The notes: generated by a model not told the origin, from the letters alone. Shown: positions 38,070 through 50,297, counted from the first letter of the stretch. The stretch is DNA of 64,000 bases from Cryptomeria japonica (GCF_030272615.1 NC_081407.1:440787213-440851212), one strand, 5' to 3'. Numbers and translations are program-made.

Positions 38070-39233
38070 AGTATTGTATACACCTAAAAATGGTCTGAAG
38101 ATAATTAATTAAATAAGAAATTATTTAATAAACCCCCCTTCCCAATTTAATTGAATTCATTAGCAATTTGATTAAACCCCTTTCATCTACTTATTAATAA
38201 ATCTAAGGATTTATCTAATAGGTTCATCTCAATATTTCCCTTTGATTAATTAATCCAAATTAATTAATCCTCCCCCCATTTAATTCATTCCTTCTAATCC
38301 CCTAATTAATTAAAACAAATCAATTTATGAGTTGCAAAATTAATTAGTCTTTTCCTATTATTTGAATTTTTTAAATTAAAAATTACCCACATGGCTCCTA
38401 AATTTTAACCACCTAACCTAACCATCCCCCTAACCTAACCCATTTCACCTAACCCTATCCTATCTTGCACATTCTAACCTCCTTATCCTAACCTCCCATG
38501 GAATGGATATTCTCCCCTTGAGACACATGACTCTTTTTCCACGTGTATCCTCCCTTGGACACTTGCCCTCTCATGAAAAAGGCTCCTTGACATTTGTCAC
38601 CACCAAGATGACAAGTGTCCCTTCCTCCAACCTCTTCTCTAACTTCCTCAATCTTGGCCCTTGATATATTTAGATCTGATCTAGACCGTTGATTCCTGCC
38701 ACCTCAACTTTGGCCTTGGAATTCCTACAAATATCCCCCATTTTGGAGCAATAAGGACCCTTTACATTTATCATTTTAGCATCATTACTATAAGCAGTTT
38801 TCATTTCACTCATCTAGTAATTAGCATTTTGGATTAATCATAGCATTGCATTTTATATCATTTGCATAATCAATCATGATCAAGTAGCTACTCAACTCTT
38901 GTGTTGGCACTTTGGAGGTCATTGCTCCGCTGAGAGCCCATCAATCCAACACCTTCAAGGTCCTCAAGAATAGAGGAAAATGGGACATTTCAAGGAAGGC
39001 TTATGGTTTGCATATTTAATCTAGTTTTCAATTAAGCTTTTCATTTATGTTTTATTATCTCATTATATGTGTATGCATTTCTTATATACCACATTTTTAG
39101 CATCACATTAATTGGCACCCACTATGGGGCCTAGCCCCTTTGATCTTTGACAAGTTTTCTTGCATAAAATTTCATTGGCAAGTTGATTAGCTCTTTTGGA
39201 GTGTAGATTAGCTCTCTTAGGATCCTAAATCGC

Positions 39234-39510
39234 GTTATTGGCCTCTTTTGTAGCGTTTCGACACCTACAATGGCATTTATCAGAGACTCCTCAACTCTGT
39301 TTTCATATTTTTCTATACTTTAGCATTTTCAGTCTATACCTTAGCGTTTTTGGTATGTTTTGTGGCATTTTTGGTACATTTGATAGTGTTTTCAGTCTGT
39401 TTGACAATATTTTTGGTGTGTAGAGTAGCGTTTTGGGTTCATTTGGCAGCGTTCTTGGCACATATGATGGCATTCTTGGTCAATTTGATGGCGTTTTCAA
39501 TATTTTATTA
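39234..39510. repeat. Leader minisatellite, period 21 bp
   Basis: Eight clean 21-base units run 39325-39492, for example gtttttggtatgttttgtgg+c, atttttggtacatttgatag+t, gttttcagtctgtttgacaa+t. More degenerate units extend left to 39234. It starts about 120 bases after the primer site. Confidence 0.85.
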
Positions 39511-39689
39511 ATTTTTCAAATGTTGTGTATTGCCTTCCTTATTTCTACTTTTGGACTGTCATTTTCCTGAACCTAATTTGCAGATTGTTGGTTTTGCAAG
39601 TACTTATTTTGCTATGAAAGACCAGAATCATAAACCATTCACTAATACATTTGGACTAGATTTTCGACTGAGGTTTCTGATGGAGAAGG

Positions 39690-39990
39690 TATATTATGGC
39701 CAAATTTGATTTTTTTTTGAAAAAATGCCCGCATTCGTCATAATTCTGATGGAAATTACCCATTTGGTTTCAACGAAGAAGGCATTAGCAATGAGAATTT
39801 TCTTTTTTTTTTTAAAAGTGCTCAAGTTCGTCATAATTCCAATGACAATGACCATTACAAAATAAAAAAAGAGGCAGGGAATTCATTTGTGAATTGCAAT
39901 CCCACGTAGGCATCCGTGGCGACTTCAACCCCCAAGAACATCAAACCCACGTCGAAGGCAATCCCACGCAGGAGGTAGATTCAAATTGCC
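39690..39990. repeat. ttcgtcataattc repeats and ccacg-agg repeats
   Basis: attcgtcataattctgatgg (about 39747) and gttcgtcataattccaatga (about 39824) resemble the CACTA subterminal units at 23.3-23.6 kb. Two copies of aatcccacgyagg lie near 39900 and 39962. These may mark the outer end of the plus CACTA copy; tentative. Confidence 0.35.
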
Positions 39991-40100
39991 TTAGTTTTTA
40001 ATTTCATGTTGCAAAAAATATACATGTGGTGGTTAATTGTCCTAGTTTAATCTTGTAAAACCATAGAACTGTGATTGAGGAGTGAGCATTCAATTTTGCA

Positions 40101-40870
40101 TCAACAATTCCTTCCTCCTGTATACGCACATGTTGATTGTTCACATGAGATCACATCTCTTTGTGGCATCGTATCAAACAATTCATGAGCCTTGTCCATG
40201 TTTCCACATTTTGCATTCATGTCAACCAGGGCATTTGCAAGTACAAAACCTAACAAAATTCCTCTATCCGTTATAATTTGATGGATGCCCATACCCTTTT
40301 CCAAAGCTCCCATTTTTGCACAGGCAGGGAGGATGCTGGCAAAGGTTGTGGAATTTGGCTTTATGCCTTCCAATTTCATTTGCTTGAAAGTGTCTAAAGC
40401 CTTTTCGACAAATCCATTTTGTGCATATCCAGCAATCGTTGCAGTCCATGAGACAACATTTCTTTTAGGCATTCTATCAAATAGTTCATGTGCCTTGTCT
40501 ATGCTTCCACATTTTGCATACATGTCTACCAAGGCAGTTACAACTACAACATCTGACAAAATTTCTCTATCCTTTATGCTTCGATGAATGTCCATACCCT
40601 GTTCCAAATCTCCCATTTTAGCACAGGCAGGGAGGATAGTAGCAATGGTCGTGGAATTTGGCTTTACACCTGCCGATTGCATTTGCTTGAAAGTTTCTAA
40701 AGCCTTCTCAACAAATCCATTTTGTGCAGTTGCAACTACATCTGACAAAATTCCTCTATCTTTTATGCTTTGATGGATGTCCATACCCTATTCCAAAGCT
40801 CCCATTTTGGCACAGGCTAGGAGTAGGCTGGCAAACGTAACTAAAGAAATGCAATGATCAGCTCCAAAGA
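40101..40870 (-). pseudogene. Pentatricopeptide repeat (PPR) gene fragment
   Basis: The minus-strand frame 40784-40101 encodes plant PPR motifs of the PLS type: PNSTTIATILPACAKMGDLE, VVTALVDMYAKCGSIDKAHE, LFDRMPKRNVVSWTATIAGY, AQNGFVEKALDTFKQMKLEG, then a second round. The frame extends upstream with a stop to about 40870. In the first round SDVV joins directly to ATAQNGFVEK, skipping the TALVDMYAKCG...IAGY segment seen in the next round: an internal deletion of over 30 residues. The 3' end leaves the PPR pattern after RDVISCEQ. With no start, no targeting peptide and few repeats, this is a fragment. Intact PPR proteins bind organellar RNA. Confidence 0.9.
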
Positions 40871-40899
40871 CATCAAACCACTACTAACAAAACCGAGAG

Positions 40900-42330
40900 T
40901 CTAAAATGTGATAGGGAATAGTGTGAGCTATCCTGAAATAAAATATTTTATTTTCAATTTCTACTAAAAGATAATTACTCAGCCATTTAATGTTATTAAT
41001 AAGTGTTTAATTTATGAAAGAGATAAATGGTTGGCCACAAGTACATGAGTTACTCAATGCATACAAATAAGTGAATTTGATATTCAAAACTATCTACAAT
41101 GAATTCAATTCTTGTCCATTAGTCATTTATGTTTGCAATAAGCATCTTTCTTTGTTTTTCTTAATCTTTATTCATAGTTATGTGCATATTTCGCATTCTA
41201 TAATTAGGATATCAATTGCTATGGTTGAACACTAGCATGATATTTGTATTGTGGTACAGATGCGTGGAAACATAATTATTGGATTGTTATATTATAGAGA
41301 TCATAAATCTAGATATCACATATTAGTTATAGCTCTTCTTGGATTGAGTCTAAAGTTGACATACAGTCATAAAGCCATTATTAGCAGACCTATCCATTTC
41401 TAGTAAAGACAATTGAGAAAGTCATTTTGATATTGAGATTTTCTTATTTGTTTACCTATTGATCATTATTAAGCCATAATATTTAGGTCTATTTATCTCT
41501 CTTGCAAAACCTCTGTAAGTGTCCTAGATTGTCCCTACTACTCACTCTTCAATTCGGAAAAATGGAGTTCCAAAGATTTGTTGCACAAGATGGTGTTGAA
41601 CGCATCAACAAGGCTAGCATGGAAGGCATGTTCAAGCTTCCACTTGTACAACTTACAACAAATTATTTGTTGATAGAAGAAATTATTGGAATAGGGATAC
41701 AATCGAAAGACAAGTAAGTACATACAAACCTCCTCAGTTGAAAGTAAAATCTGTGTATAAAAAGAGTACATTGAATCACAATCCATAAACACAATAGAGA
41801 TACTGATGGAGACTTAATTGGATGTAGCATGTCACACCAAAGTTGTTAGAGTATGCTAAGCTAGTACATAATGTTTTGTAAAGCCACATTAGTATTTTAC
41901 CTAGATCATTATCTACCAAAACTAACTATAGTAACCCTTTTCAGGATTAATTTCATGGTGCTAGATCTTCATTTAGTTCCACTTCTTGTTGGAGATAAGA
42001 ACAATTATTTCTCGAGGTAGATGAATATCCCATCAACAAAGGACAATACCCTTTCTAGAATATAACAAATTCTACTCCAACAACAGATCATGGGGGTTTC
42101 ACTAGAGATATTGAATAAGAGATAGACTTCTACTGCTGCATTAAAAGCATTGGCATGTTCTTCATTTATTGATGTAAACTCTATGTGACGCTACCACAAC
42201 CAACAAAGGTGTAAAAAGTTGTTTTCAATGCATGGATTTTTAGGATTGTCCTTTGAGAAAATAGAATTAAAGTATGGAAGCAGGATCTGCCAGCTCCTGA
42301 GGGAAAGACCATGTCAGACAATAATTTCTA
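40900..42330. other. Non-coding stretch
   Basis: No supported gene or repeat. The small frame at 41502-41717 has no recognisable domain. A phrase gaaagaccatgtcagacaat near 42303 is repeated at 42347 across the CACTA start codon. Confidence 0.4.
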
Positions 42331-42354
42331 TTTTCTTGCCTGTGAAGAAAGACT

Positions 42355-42954
42355 ATGTCAGACAATATCAACGAACAACAAAATAAGGAGACAATTGCTA
42401 GATTGTGGTCTAACTTGAAAAGAAAAGGTGATGGAAAATGTTATTGTCCATGCAAAATTTGTAAGGGGTTAAAGACTAGAAGACTTCTAATCAAAACAAT
42501 GAAGAAACATTGTAGGCTGCATGGTCACATTGAAGGTGGACATGATTATCATCCATTGGTAAGTTTTTCATTATATCGTTTTGACAATTTATATACATAA
42601 TAAATCATGTGATGATGAGATCATGATCATGGTTTATTTATGTATATCAATTTTATATAGGTCGAGCACCCCGAAGCACATGGTATGGATCAACACAACC
42701 CTGAGAATATGGTTTTTGAAGTGGACGAACATGGAGGTGTGAATATCGAAGCTGAAGATAATGATCCCATGAAAGATGATGATCATGAGCCAGAAAACAC
42801 AATTGAAGATGATGGTATAAATACATTGATCCATGACTCATTTAGTACTCGCGCAGCTGATCATGATTATGAAGATGACCTTGATGTTGTTCATGATGTC
42901 CCTCTACTTGAGAAGGCATCTGAGGCCCTTTATGAAGGCTGGCAGGCAACTCTT
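42355..42954 (+). pseudogene. TNP2 transposase exon 1 and first part of exon 2, plus copy
   Basis: Exon 1 (42355-42558) starts MSDNINEQQNKETIARLWS and carries the Transposase-associated domain with Cys/His residues (GKCYCPCKICKG, KKHCRLHGHIEGGHDYHPL). Its donor is gtaag. Exon 2 starts at 42661 after ttttatatag, is acidic (EAEDNDPMKDDDHEPENTIE), and is cut at 42954 by copia 2. The rest resumes at 58652 after the duplicated ctctt. Confidence 0.85.
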
Positions 42955-44500
42955 TGTTGGCAATATAGCATTATAACAGACAATGGGAGATTTTTGACAT
43001 TTCAATAAGGATATTGAGAAGGTTGTTGATGATTATGGATATAACTAATTAAGGATGTTTACTGTCTTGATATTATTACTTTTTCATTGATGTCAAGAAA
43101 TTAATTTTCTAACTCAGTATGATGTTGCCATATCTTGAGAAGTATGATTTGAAGAATATAAAGATGTTGGTAAAAGACACAGGAAAGAATATGATGAATA
43201 AGGGGATGAATAAGGTATTCAATGGGCAACTATTACCGAGTTAGACAATGATGAGATCATGATGTTTAGATTGTTTTAACATCATACATATGTTGTAAAT
43301 TGTAAGGTTAATGCTATACTATGTTACCAAGCAAAGAACCTAGTCAGTAAACCCTAAGGAACCTATTCGGTAAGCCCTAAGGTTATCGTTATCGGTTAAT
43401 GAAGACGAAATGTCTACCGAATGAAGTTTAGTATCTACCAAGTTATAACCGAGTTGTAACCGAGCTACAATAAAATGCATTAAATGTTTACATGTATTAT
43501 TTAATGAAGGAAGCTGATGAGCTGGAACTGATTAAATGATTGGTATGCTGTAAATATAGTTTGTTAATGAATCTAAGGCAAAGGAAAGTCGGCATGAAGA
43601 TCTATAGTTCAGATTGAACCGCAATACCCTGGCACAAGTTCCAAGAAATATATGCAACTTCCTAGGCAGGGTAAAATGTTTTCAGATCAAAAGATGCATT
43701 GAACCTGGACAAGTTTGAAGATCTAATGGCTATGATTGATCATGGGAAATGTGATCAAGGATATTAAGAAATTAGCTAATTGTTTATAAATAGGGAATTG
43801 TTGATAAACAATGTATGCGGGCAAGTGTATGCACAGAGATGCTACATAGTGATTACCGAGCACCAAAGCTTGAAGACCTATTTGAATAACAGAGTATAGA
43901 AGCCCAACAGAAGGACAATATTAGTTCTATGTCTAGATTGTATTGAACAAATAAGAATTTTCTTTAGCATTTTAGATGTGAAGTTGCAGATAGATTTTTA
44001 TTACTGTTATTTTGTGAAAGTGACAGAAAATCTCTTAACCAAGTGTACTTAACAGTCTTATTTGTAAAACCCTCTAGCAAGGTAACATTCTGATTGAGTG
44101 TTTGAAATCATTTAACAAGGTCACTTCTAACAAGGTGAAGATCCTAACAGATCTGAGGGAAATCCGTTAATTGGGTCACATCTAGCAATGTGTTTGTAAT
44201 CTTTAACAGGATTTGATTTTAACCGAGCATACTCTAGAAGAGTATATTTCTTAGTGGGTCCAAAATCCCACAGTGGTTTTTACCTATTTGGGTTTCCATG
44301 TTAAATCTAGTGTTATGAGGTATATGATGTTTATATGCTTTTGAGTTTGCATGTTTAGCAGTCTTTAGTTATATTACTGAAGTATATGTTACCGAGGTTG
44401 AATATGATGTTTTTATGGAAGATTAAGTTTGTATGATTCACCCCCCCTCTCATCTTGTTGGCTATTGGATCTGTACTTACATTAAGTATCAGAACTATCA
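42955..44500 (+). repeat. 5' LTR of copia element 2
   Basis: 1,546 bases; the 3' LTR without the LINE and one target copy is 1,547 bases. In the first 350 bases the two differ roughly every 15-20 positions by eye, so the insertion is not very recent. Confidence 0.95.
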
Positions 44501-44516
44501 ATTGGTATCAGAGCTT
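44501..44516 (+). other. Primer binding site of copia element 2
   Basis: attggtatcagagctt directly follows the LTR; tggtatcagagc is the standard plant copia site complementary to initiator Met tRNA. Confidence 0.9.
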
Positions 44517-44564
44517 TGGACTCTAGAAGAAAAGTTTAAAGGCACTTGAGTTAAAGATCCAAAG

Positions 44565-47500
44565 ATGTATAAGAGGGATGCACCGAAGCTGAACAAGTCA
44601 AGTTTCTCTACATGGCAGAAAAGGATGAAGCTGCACCTATCAGGAGTTGGAGAATATGTTGTATACTATCTAGAGAATGATTTTGTTACACCAAGCACCT
44701 ATCCATTGACTATGGAAGAGATAAAGGCAAAGCAAGAACATATTCAAACAATGATTGAAATAACATCTGCATTGACCGACTCAGAGTTTAATGATCTAGA
44801 AGGCTGCAATGATGCAAAGGCAATGTGGGATAAGCTCATATCAGTGTATGGAGGAGATGAACATGTTCAAGGAGAAAAAGTAGATAGTCTAAGAGGACAA
44901 ATTGAATCTATGAGGTTGAATGAAGGTTAGAACATAACTCAGTACAACACAAGACTAAAGGAGATTGTCAATCAAATCAAAGGAGCAGGTGGAACTATTG
45001 AAGAAAAGGATATAACAAGTAAGTTGTTGAGAACCCTTCTATCGGCTTATGCAATCTGAGTCTCTGCAATCAATGAATTAAGGTCTGTACCTAATATGCC
45101 AGTTTCTTTAGATGCTACTATTGGTAAGCTACATGCATTTGAGTTAAGTAACTTTGAAAACAGTGGATCTTCGGTAAATAAAGTTGAATTTGCATTTAGT
45201 TCTTTTCATCTTGATGAATCTAATGATTTCAATAAAAGAAAGTATAAGTACTCTGAAGGAGATCACAGTGGAGCAAGTGAAAGATTTTTCAAGAACATGG
45301 AAGAAGTACACAAACTGTATGAGGAAATCAGAAAGAAAGAAGAGTTTGAAGCACTATTCGCCAAAAGGTTATCGAGAGGCAAAGGTAAGTATAAAGGAAA
45401 ACTACCTTTGAAATGTTTCAATTGTGATAAGATAGGACATATGGCTTCTAACTGTCCTAACAAAGATTCTACTGAAAGGAGAGATTACCGAGATGATAGA
45501 CAGACTGATAATCATTACAGAGGATACCGAGACTTCAGAAGAAGAGATAGAAAGACATGCTTAATAGTTGATGAGGAATCCAATGATGATAAATCAGATG
45601 AAACTGATATATAGGAAGTAGTTTATGTGGCTATCAAAGATGGATCTAATGAAGAAAGGTATGAAGAAAAAGCCCTAATATCTCACATAAACACTAATGA
45701 TTCTTGGATCATAGATAGTGGATGCTCACATCATATGACAGGTGATAAACATAAGTTTGCTATGTTAGAAGATTATGATGGAGGCTATGTTAGATTTGGT
45801 AATGATGCACCATGTCCGGTGAAAGGTAAAGGGTCTATAACACTTTGTGACAATGCAAGATGCAATGATTTTTATTGGGTTGAAGTTTTGAAATACAATT
45901 TGTTGAGTGTAGCACAGCTAAACAACACAAGTTACCGAATAGAATTTCAGAAAGGAATTGTCAAAGTTCATGACAAGAATGGAAAGTTAGCTGCTACCAG
46001 GACACAAACAAAATGTAACACATTTCACCTTGACTCAACTCTTAATAAGTGTTTGTATGCAAAGATAGATGATACCTGGTTATGGCATAAAAGGTTTTGT
46101 CATGTAAATTTTGATAATCTGATCAAAATAAGTAAGAAGCACCGAGTAAGAGGTCTACCGAGTCTTGAAAAACCTAAGAATGCTATGTGCCGAGGATGCC
46201 AGATGGGTAAGATGACAAGATCAAGCTTTACAAGTAATTCTTACACTTCTAAGGGAATTTTAGATCTAGTGCACACTAATCTTTGTGGTCCTATGAAAAT
46301 TCAAAGTTATTATGGTGATAAATATTTCATATTATTTGTGGATGACTATTCAAGGATGATGTCAGTGATGTTTTTAAAAGATAAATCAGAAGCTTTTCAA
46401 ATGTTTAAATGGTACAAGGCAAGAGATGAGAATGAAATAGGAAGACAACTGAAATGTCTTAGATCAGATAGAGGAGGAGAGTTCACATCTAATGAATTCA
46501 ATTTATTCTGCAATGATCATGGTATTAAAAGACAAGTCTCTCCACAGAGAACTACACAATAGAATGGAATAGATGAGATAAGAAATAGATCTATTGTGGA
46601 TTGTGCTAGAACACTGATGATTGAAAAGAAGGTGCCACAAACATTTTGGAGAGAAGCAATAAGCATAGCAGTTTACATCGTGAACCGAGTTCAATTGAAG
46701 AAAGGTACTTTGAAGACACCATATGAAATCTGGTAAGATAAGAAACCTAATGTAAGTTATTTTAAAATCTTTGGAAGTAGATGCTATGTTCACAAAGATG
46801 ATAGAAATGGTAAGTTTGATCAGAAAAGTGAAGAAGGAACATTTCTAGGTTATTCTTCTAGAAGCAAAGCATTTAAATGTCTGATCAAATCATCTAACAA
46901 AATAGTAGAAAGTGCAAATGTGAAAATTGATGAATTTGCAGAAAGAAATGATGAAGGAAATTCCAAGGAACCAGAAGACTATGATGAATTTGTCTACGTT
47001 CAACGGAGAAGTCTTACCGAGAAGACTATTGAAGAAAATGAAGAGAATATCCAGTTACTGAGTGATGAAGAAGATCATACAAATCCTACTGAGCCTGTAT
47101 TAGTCAAGTATGTCAGAAGACATCATGCACCAAGAAAGATTATAGGAGATAAGGATGATCCAGTGATGACAATGAACAAACTAAGACAAAACACATGTCT
47201 GATATCTGAATTTGAACCGAGAATAGTGAAAGAGGCATTTAATAGTGAAGATTGGATAAATGCTATGATAGAAGAGATTGATCAAATCAAGAAGAATGAC
47301 ACATGGACACTAATCCCAAGACCAAAGGACAAAATCGTAATCAGTACAAAGTGGATTTTCAGAAACAAGCTAAATGAAAAAGGAGAGGTCATTCGAAAAA
47401 ATGCAAGACTAGTTTGCAAAGGTTATGCTCAAGAAGAAGGAATTGACTATGGTGAAACTTTTGTACCTATTGCTAGACTTGAAGGAGTAAGAACATTGTT

Positions 47501-48761
47501 GGCATATGCTGCTTTCAAAAACTTCAAGGTATATCAAATGGATGTCAAATCTACATTTCTAAATGGAATATTAGAAGAAGAAGTTTTTATTGAACAACCT
47601 GAAGGATTTGTTGAAGACAATAATAAAGATCAGTTATGTAAATTGAACAAAGCTTTATATGGTTTGAAACAAGCACCTAGAGCATGGTATGAAAGCTTGC
47701 ACTCTTATTTGATTAAGATTGGTTTTATAAGGACAAGTGAGAATAGCAATATGTACATGAAGAATGATGAAAATGGAATACTAATCTTAGCCATATTTGT
47801 TGATGATATTATATTTTGTGGCAATGACTCTCTATGCAAGAACTTTGGAAATGAAATGAGCAAAGAATTTGAGATGTCATTAATCGGTGAGATAAAGTAT
47901 TTTATAGGTTTACAAATACTACAAATGAAAAATAAGATTTTCATTACCCAATCCAAGTACATAAAGGAAATCTTGAAGAAATTTGGAATGGAGGATTCGA
48001 AACCAGTAAGTACTCCTATGACTACCAACTGTAAATTATCAAAGAATGATGAATCTGCATCTGTTGATGAGACACTTTACCAATCCATGATTGGAAAGCT
48101 ACAATATGTTGTTCACAGTAGACCAGACATAGCACATGTAGTAGGTATAGTTGCAAGATTCTCTACAGATCCTAAGGAAACACACATGACAGCAATCAAA
48201 AGAATTTTTAGATACTTGAAAGGCACTGAAGATTATGGCTTAGTATATCAGAAAGGAAATGATTTTGATTTACAAGGTTATACTGATGCTAATTGGGTAG
48301 GCAACATTAATGACAGAAAAAGCACAAGTGGACGAGCTTTCTTTTTAGGAGAAAGACTAGTGAGTTGGCTTAGCAAGAAACAAGGATGTGTTTCACAGTC
48401 AACAATAGAAGTTGAATACATTGCTGCAGCATTGAATTGTACTAACATTGCATGGATCAAACAACTGTTGGAAGGTATAAATGAGAAAGTTACTGAGCCA
48501 GTAAGTATATTCCGTGACAATACTAGTGCCATTAATATTTCAAAAAATCTTGTTATGCACTCTAAGACAAAGCACATCTCTATCAAATATCATTATCTTA
48601 GAGAAGAAGCTCAAGATAAGAAAGTGGTGTTGGAGTATGTTAGCACAAAGGAACAAATTGTAGATATCTTCACCAAGCCACTACCAAGGGACACTTTTGA
48701 ATATCTTAGAAGTAAGTTAGGGGTCCTACCCCTATCTTCTACTCATTACCAAGTTTAGTGA
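44565..48761 (+). pseudogene. Copia element 2 gag-pol polyprotein, nearly continuous
   Basis: One frame of 1,397 codons from ATG 44565 to the stop after 48758, with five internal stops: TAG 44928, TGA 45057, TAG 45612, TAG 46560, TAA 46734. Order: gag (SFSTWQKRMKLHLSGVGEYV); CCHC knuckle CFNCDKIGHMASNC (about 45417); protease WIIDSGCSHHMTGD (about 45703); gag-pre-integrase WLWHKRFCHVNFDNL and CRGCQMGK; integrase LVHTNLCGP, FVDDYSRMM, LRSDRGGEFTS; RT YQMDVKSTFLNGILEEEVFI, LYGLKQAPRAWY, catalytic FVDDIIF; RNase H YTDANWVGNINDRKSTSG and DNTSAINISKNL. No frameshift. The PQQNG-VERKNR box is altered (stop plus NGIDEIRNR). It encoded capsid, protease, integrase and reverse transcriptase. Confidence 0.95.
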
Positions 48762-49157
48762 AAGCATCAATCCGATGACTCTATCGAATATCTTTTAGGA
48801 GTTGATGCTGCATTACACACTTTAGGATGTTTTCTAAAGGTGTACAAGAATTTTTACAGGAAATAATACAAGAAACAAAATAGGGAACATGAATTGAAGA
48901 CAAAATGCTCTGATCGAGACTGAATTGACACATTACAGCACGAAATCACTTCATACAGGAAGAAATTATATTTTAGTTCTTTACTTTTTGGCATTGTTGT
49001 CAAAGGGGGAGAAGGCTAATTTAAGGGGGAGAAAAATGAAGAAAAGAGGAGAAGTCTAATGTATGGGGGAGAGCATTTCAGCATTTCAAAATCACAGCAA
49101 TCCAAATCTTTTAAGGTCCAATCAATTGGTTTTGCCATCAATGCCAAAGGGGGAGAT
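48762..49157 (+). other. Copia element 2 3' spacer and duplicated polypurine motif
   Basis: Non-coding. ttggcattgttgtcaaaggg then ggaga at 48989-49012 and gccatcaatgccaaaggggg then agat ending at 49157 form the duplicated PPT motif; the second abuts the 3' LTR. Confidence 0.7.
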
Positions 49158-50270
49158 TGTTGGCAATATCGCATTATAACAGACAATGGGAGATTGTTGA
49201 CATTTCAATAAGGATATTGAGAAGGTTGTTGATGATTATGGATATAGCTGATTAAGGATGTTTACTGTCTTGATATTATTATTTTGTCATTGATGTCAAG
49301 AAATTGATTTTCTAACTTAGTATGATGTTGCCATATCTTGAGAAGTATGATTTGAAGAATACAAAGATGTCGGTAGAAGACATAGAAAAGAATATGATGA
49401 ATAAGGGGATGAATAAGGTATTCAATGGGCAACTGTTATCGAGTCAGAAAATGATGAGATCATGATGTTTAGATTAGTTTAACATCATATAGATGTTGTA
49501 AATTGTAAGGTTAATACTATACTATGTTACCAAGCAAAGAACCTAGTCGGTAAACCCTAAGGAATCTAGTCAGTAAACCCTAAGGTTATCGCTATCGGTT
49601 AATGAAGATGGAATGTCTACCAAATGAAGTTTAGTATTTATCGAGTTATAACCGAGTTGTAACCAAGCTACAACAGAATGCATTAAATGTTTACATGCAT
49701 TATTTAATGAAGGAAGCTGATGAGCTGGAACTGATTAAATGATTGGTATGATGTAAATATAGTTTGTTAATGAATCTAAGGCAAAGGAAAGTCGGCATGA
49801 AGATCTACAGTTTAGATTGAACCGCAATACCCTGGCACAAGTTCCAAGAAATATATATAAGTTCCTAGGCAGGGTAAAACATTTTCAGATTGAAAGATGC
49901 ATTGAACTTGGACAAGTTTGAAGATCTGATGGCTATGATTGATCATGGGAAATGTGATCAAGGAGATTAAGCGGTTAGCTAATTGTTTATAAATAGGGAA
50001 TTGTTGATAAACAATGTATGCGAGCAAGTGTATGTACAGGGATGCTACATAGTGATTACCGAGCACCAAAGCTTGAGGACCTATTTGAATAAGAGAGTAT
50101 AGAAGCCCAACAAATGGACAAGATTAGTTCTATATCTAGATTGTATTGAACAAATAAGAATCTTCTTTAGCATTTTAGATGTGAAGTTGCAAATAGATTT
50201 TTAGTACTGTTATTTTGTGAAAGTGACAAAAAATCTCTTAACCGAGTGGACTTAACAGTCTTATTTGTAA
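49158..50270 (+). repeat. 3' LTR of copia element 2, left part
   Basis: Matches 42955 onward in the 5' LTR; stops at the LINE insertion with target copy agtcttatttgtaa (50257-50270). It continues at 58213-58646. Confidence 0.95.
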
Positions 50271-50297
50271 GCACAAGGATAGTCAAGGTCAAGCAAA

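Larger units (their letters stand above)
35793..38074 (+). mobile_element. Copia element 3, internally deleted and truncated
   Basis: An LTR (35793-37126) with TGATG...CATCA ends is followed by a primer site and a gag start. The interior jumps from gag to the linker just before RT, then is cut at 38075 by another LTR. No 3' LTR is present in the window. Confidence 0.75.
38075..40000 (+). mobile_element. LTR and leader of a second LTR family, truncated
   Basis: The LTR begins tgtatacacctaaaaatgg, the same start as the pol-less element (tgtagacacctaaaaatgg), and probably ends near 39107. It is followed by tggcacccactatggggc at 39113, a Ty3-type primer site pattern. A 21-bp minisatellite lies at 39234-39510. 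No coding domain follows before the PPR remnant at 40.1 kb, so only the 5' end survives. It is inserted in the RT-proximal frame of copia 3; the left flank is agtat, the right flank was not found. Confidence 0.6.

Noticed and set aside
39234-39510. Phe-rich repeat protein (39238-39423)
   Set aside because: The seven-residue period is just the 21-bp DNA repeat translated; no start context or continuation.
42303-42370. Repeated gaaagacYatgtcagacaat as a target duplication of the CACTA
   Set aside because: CACTA duplications are 3 bp and the second copy covers the TNP2 start codon; more likely filler DNA or a local slip.
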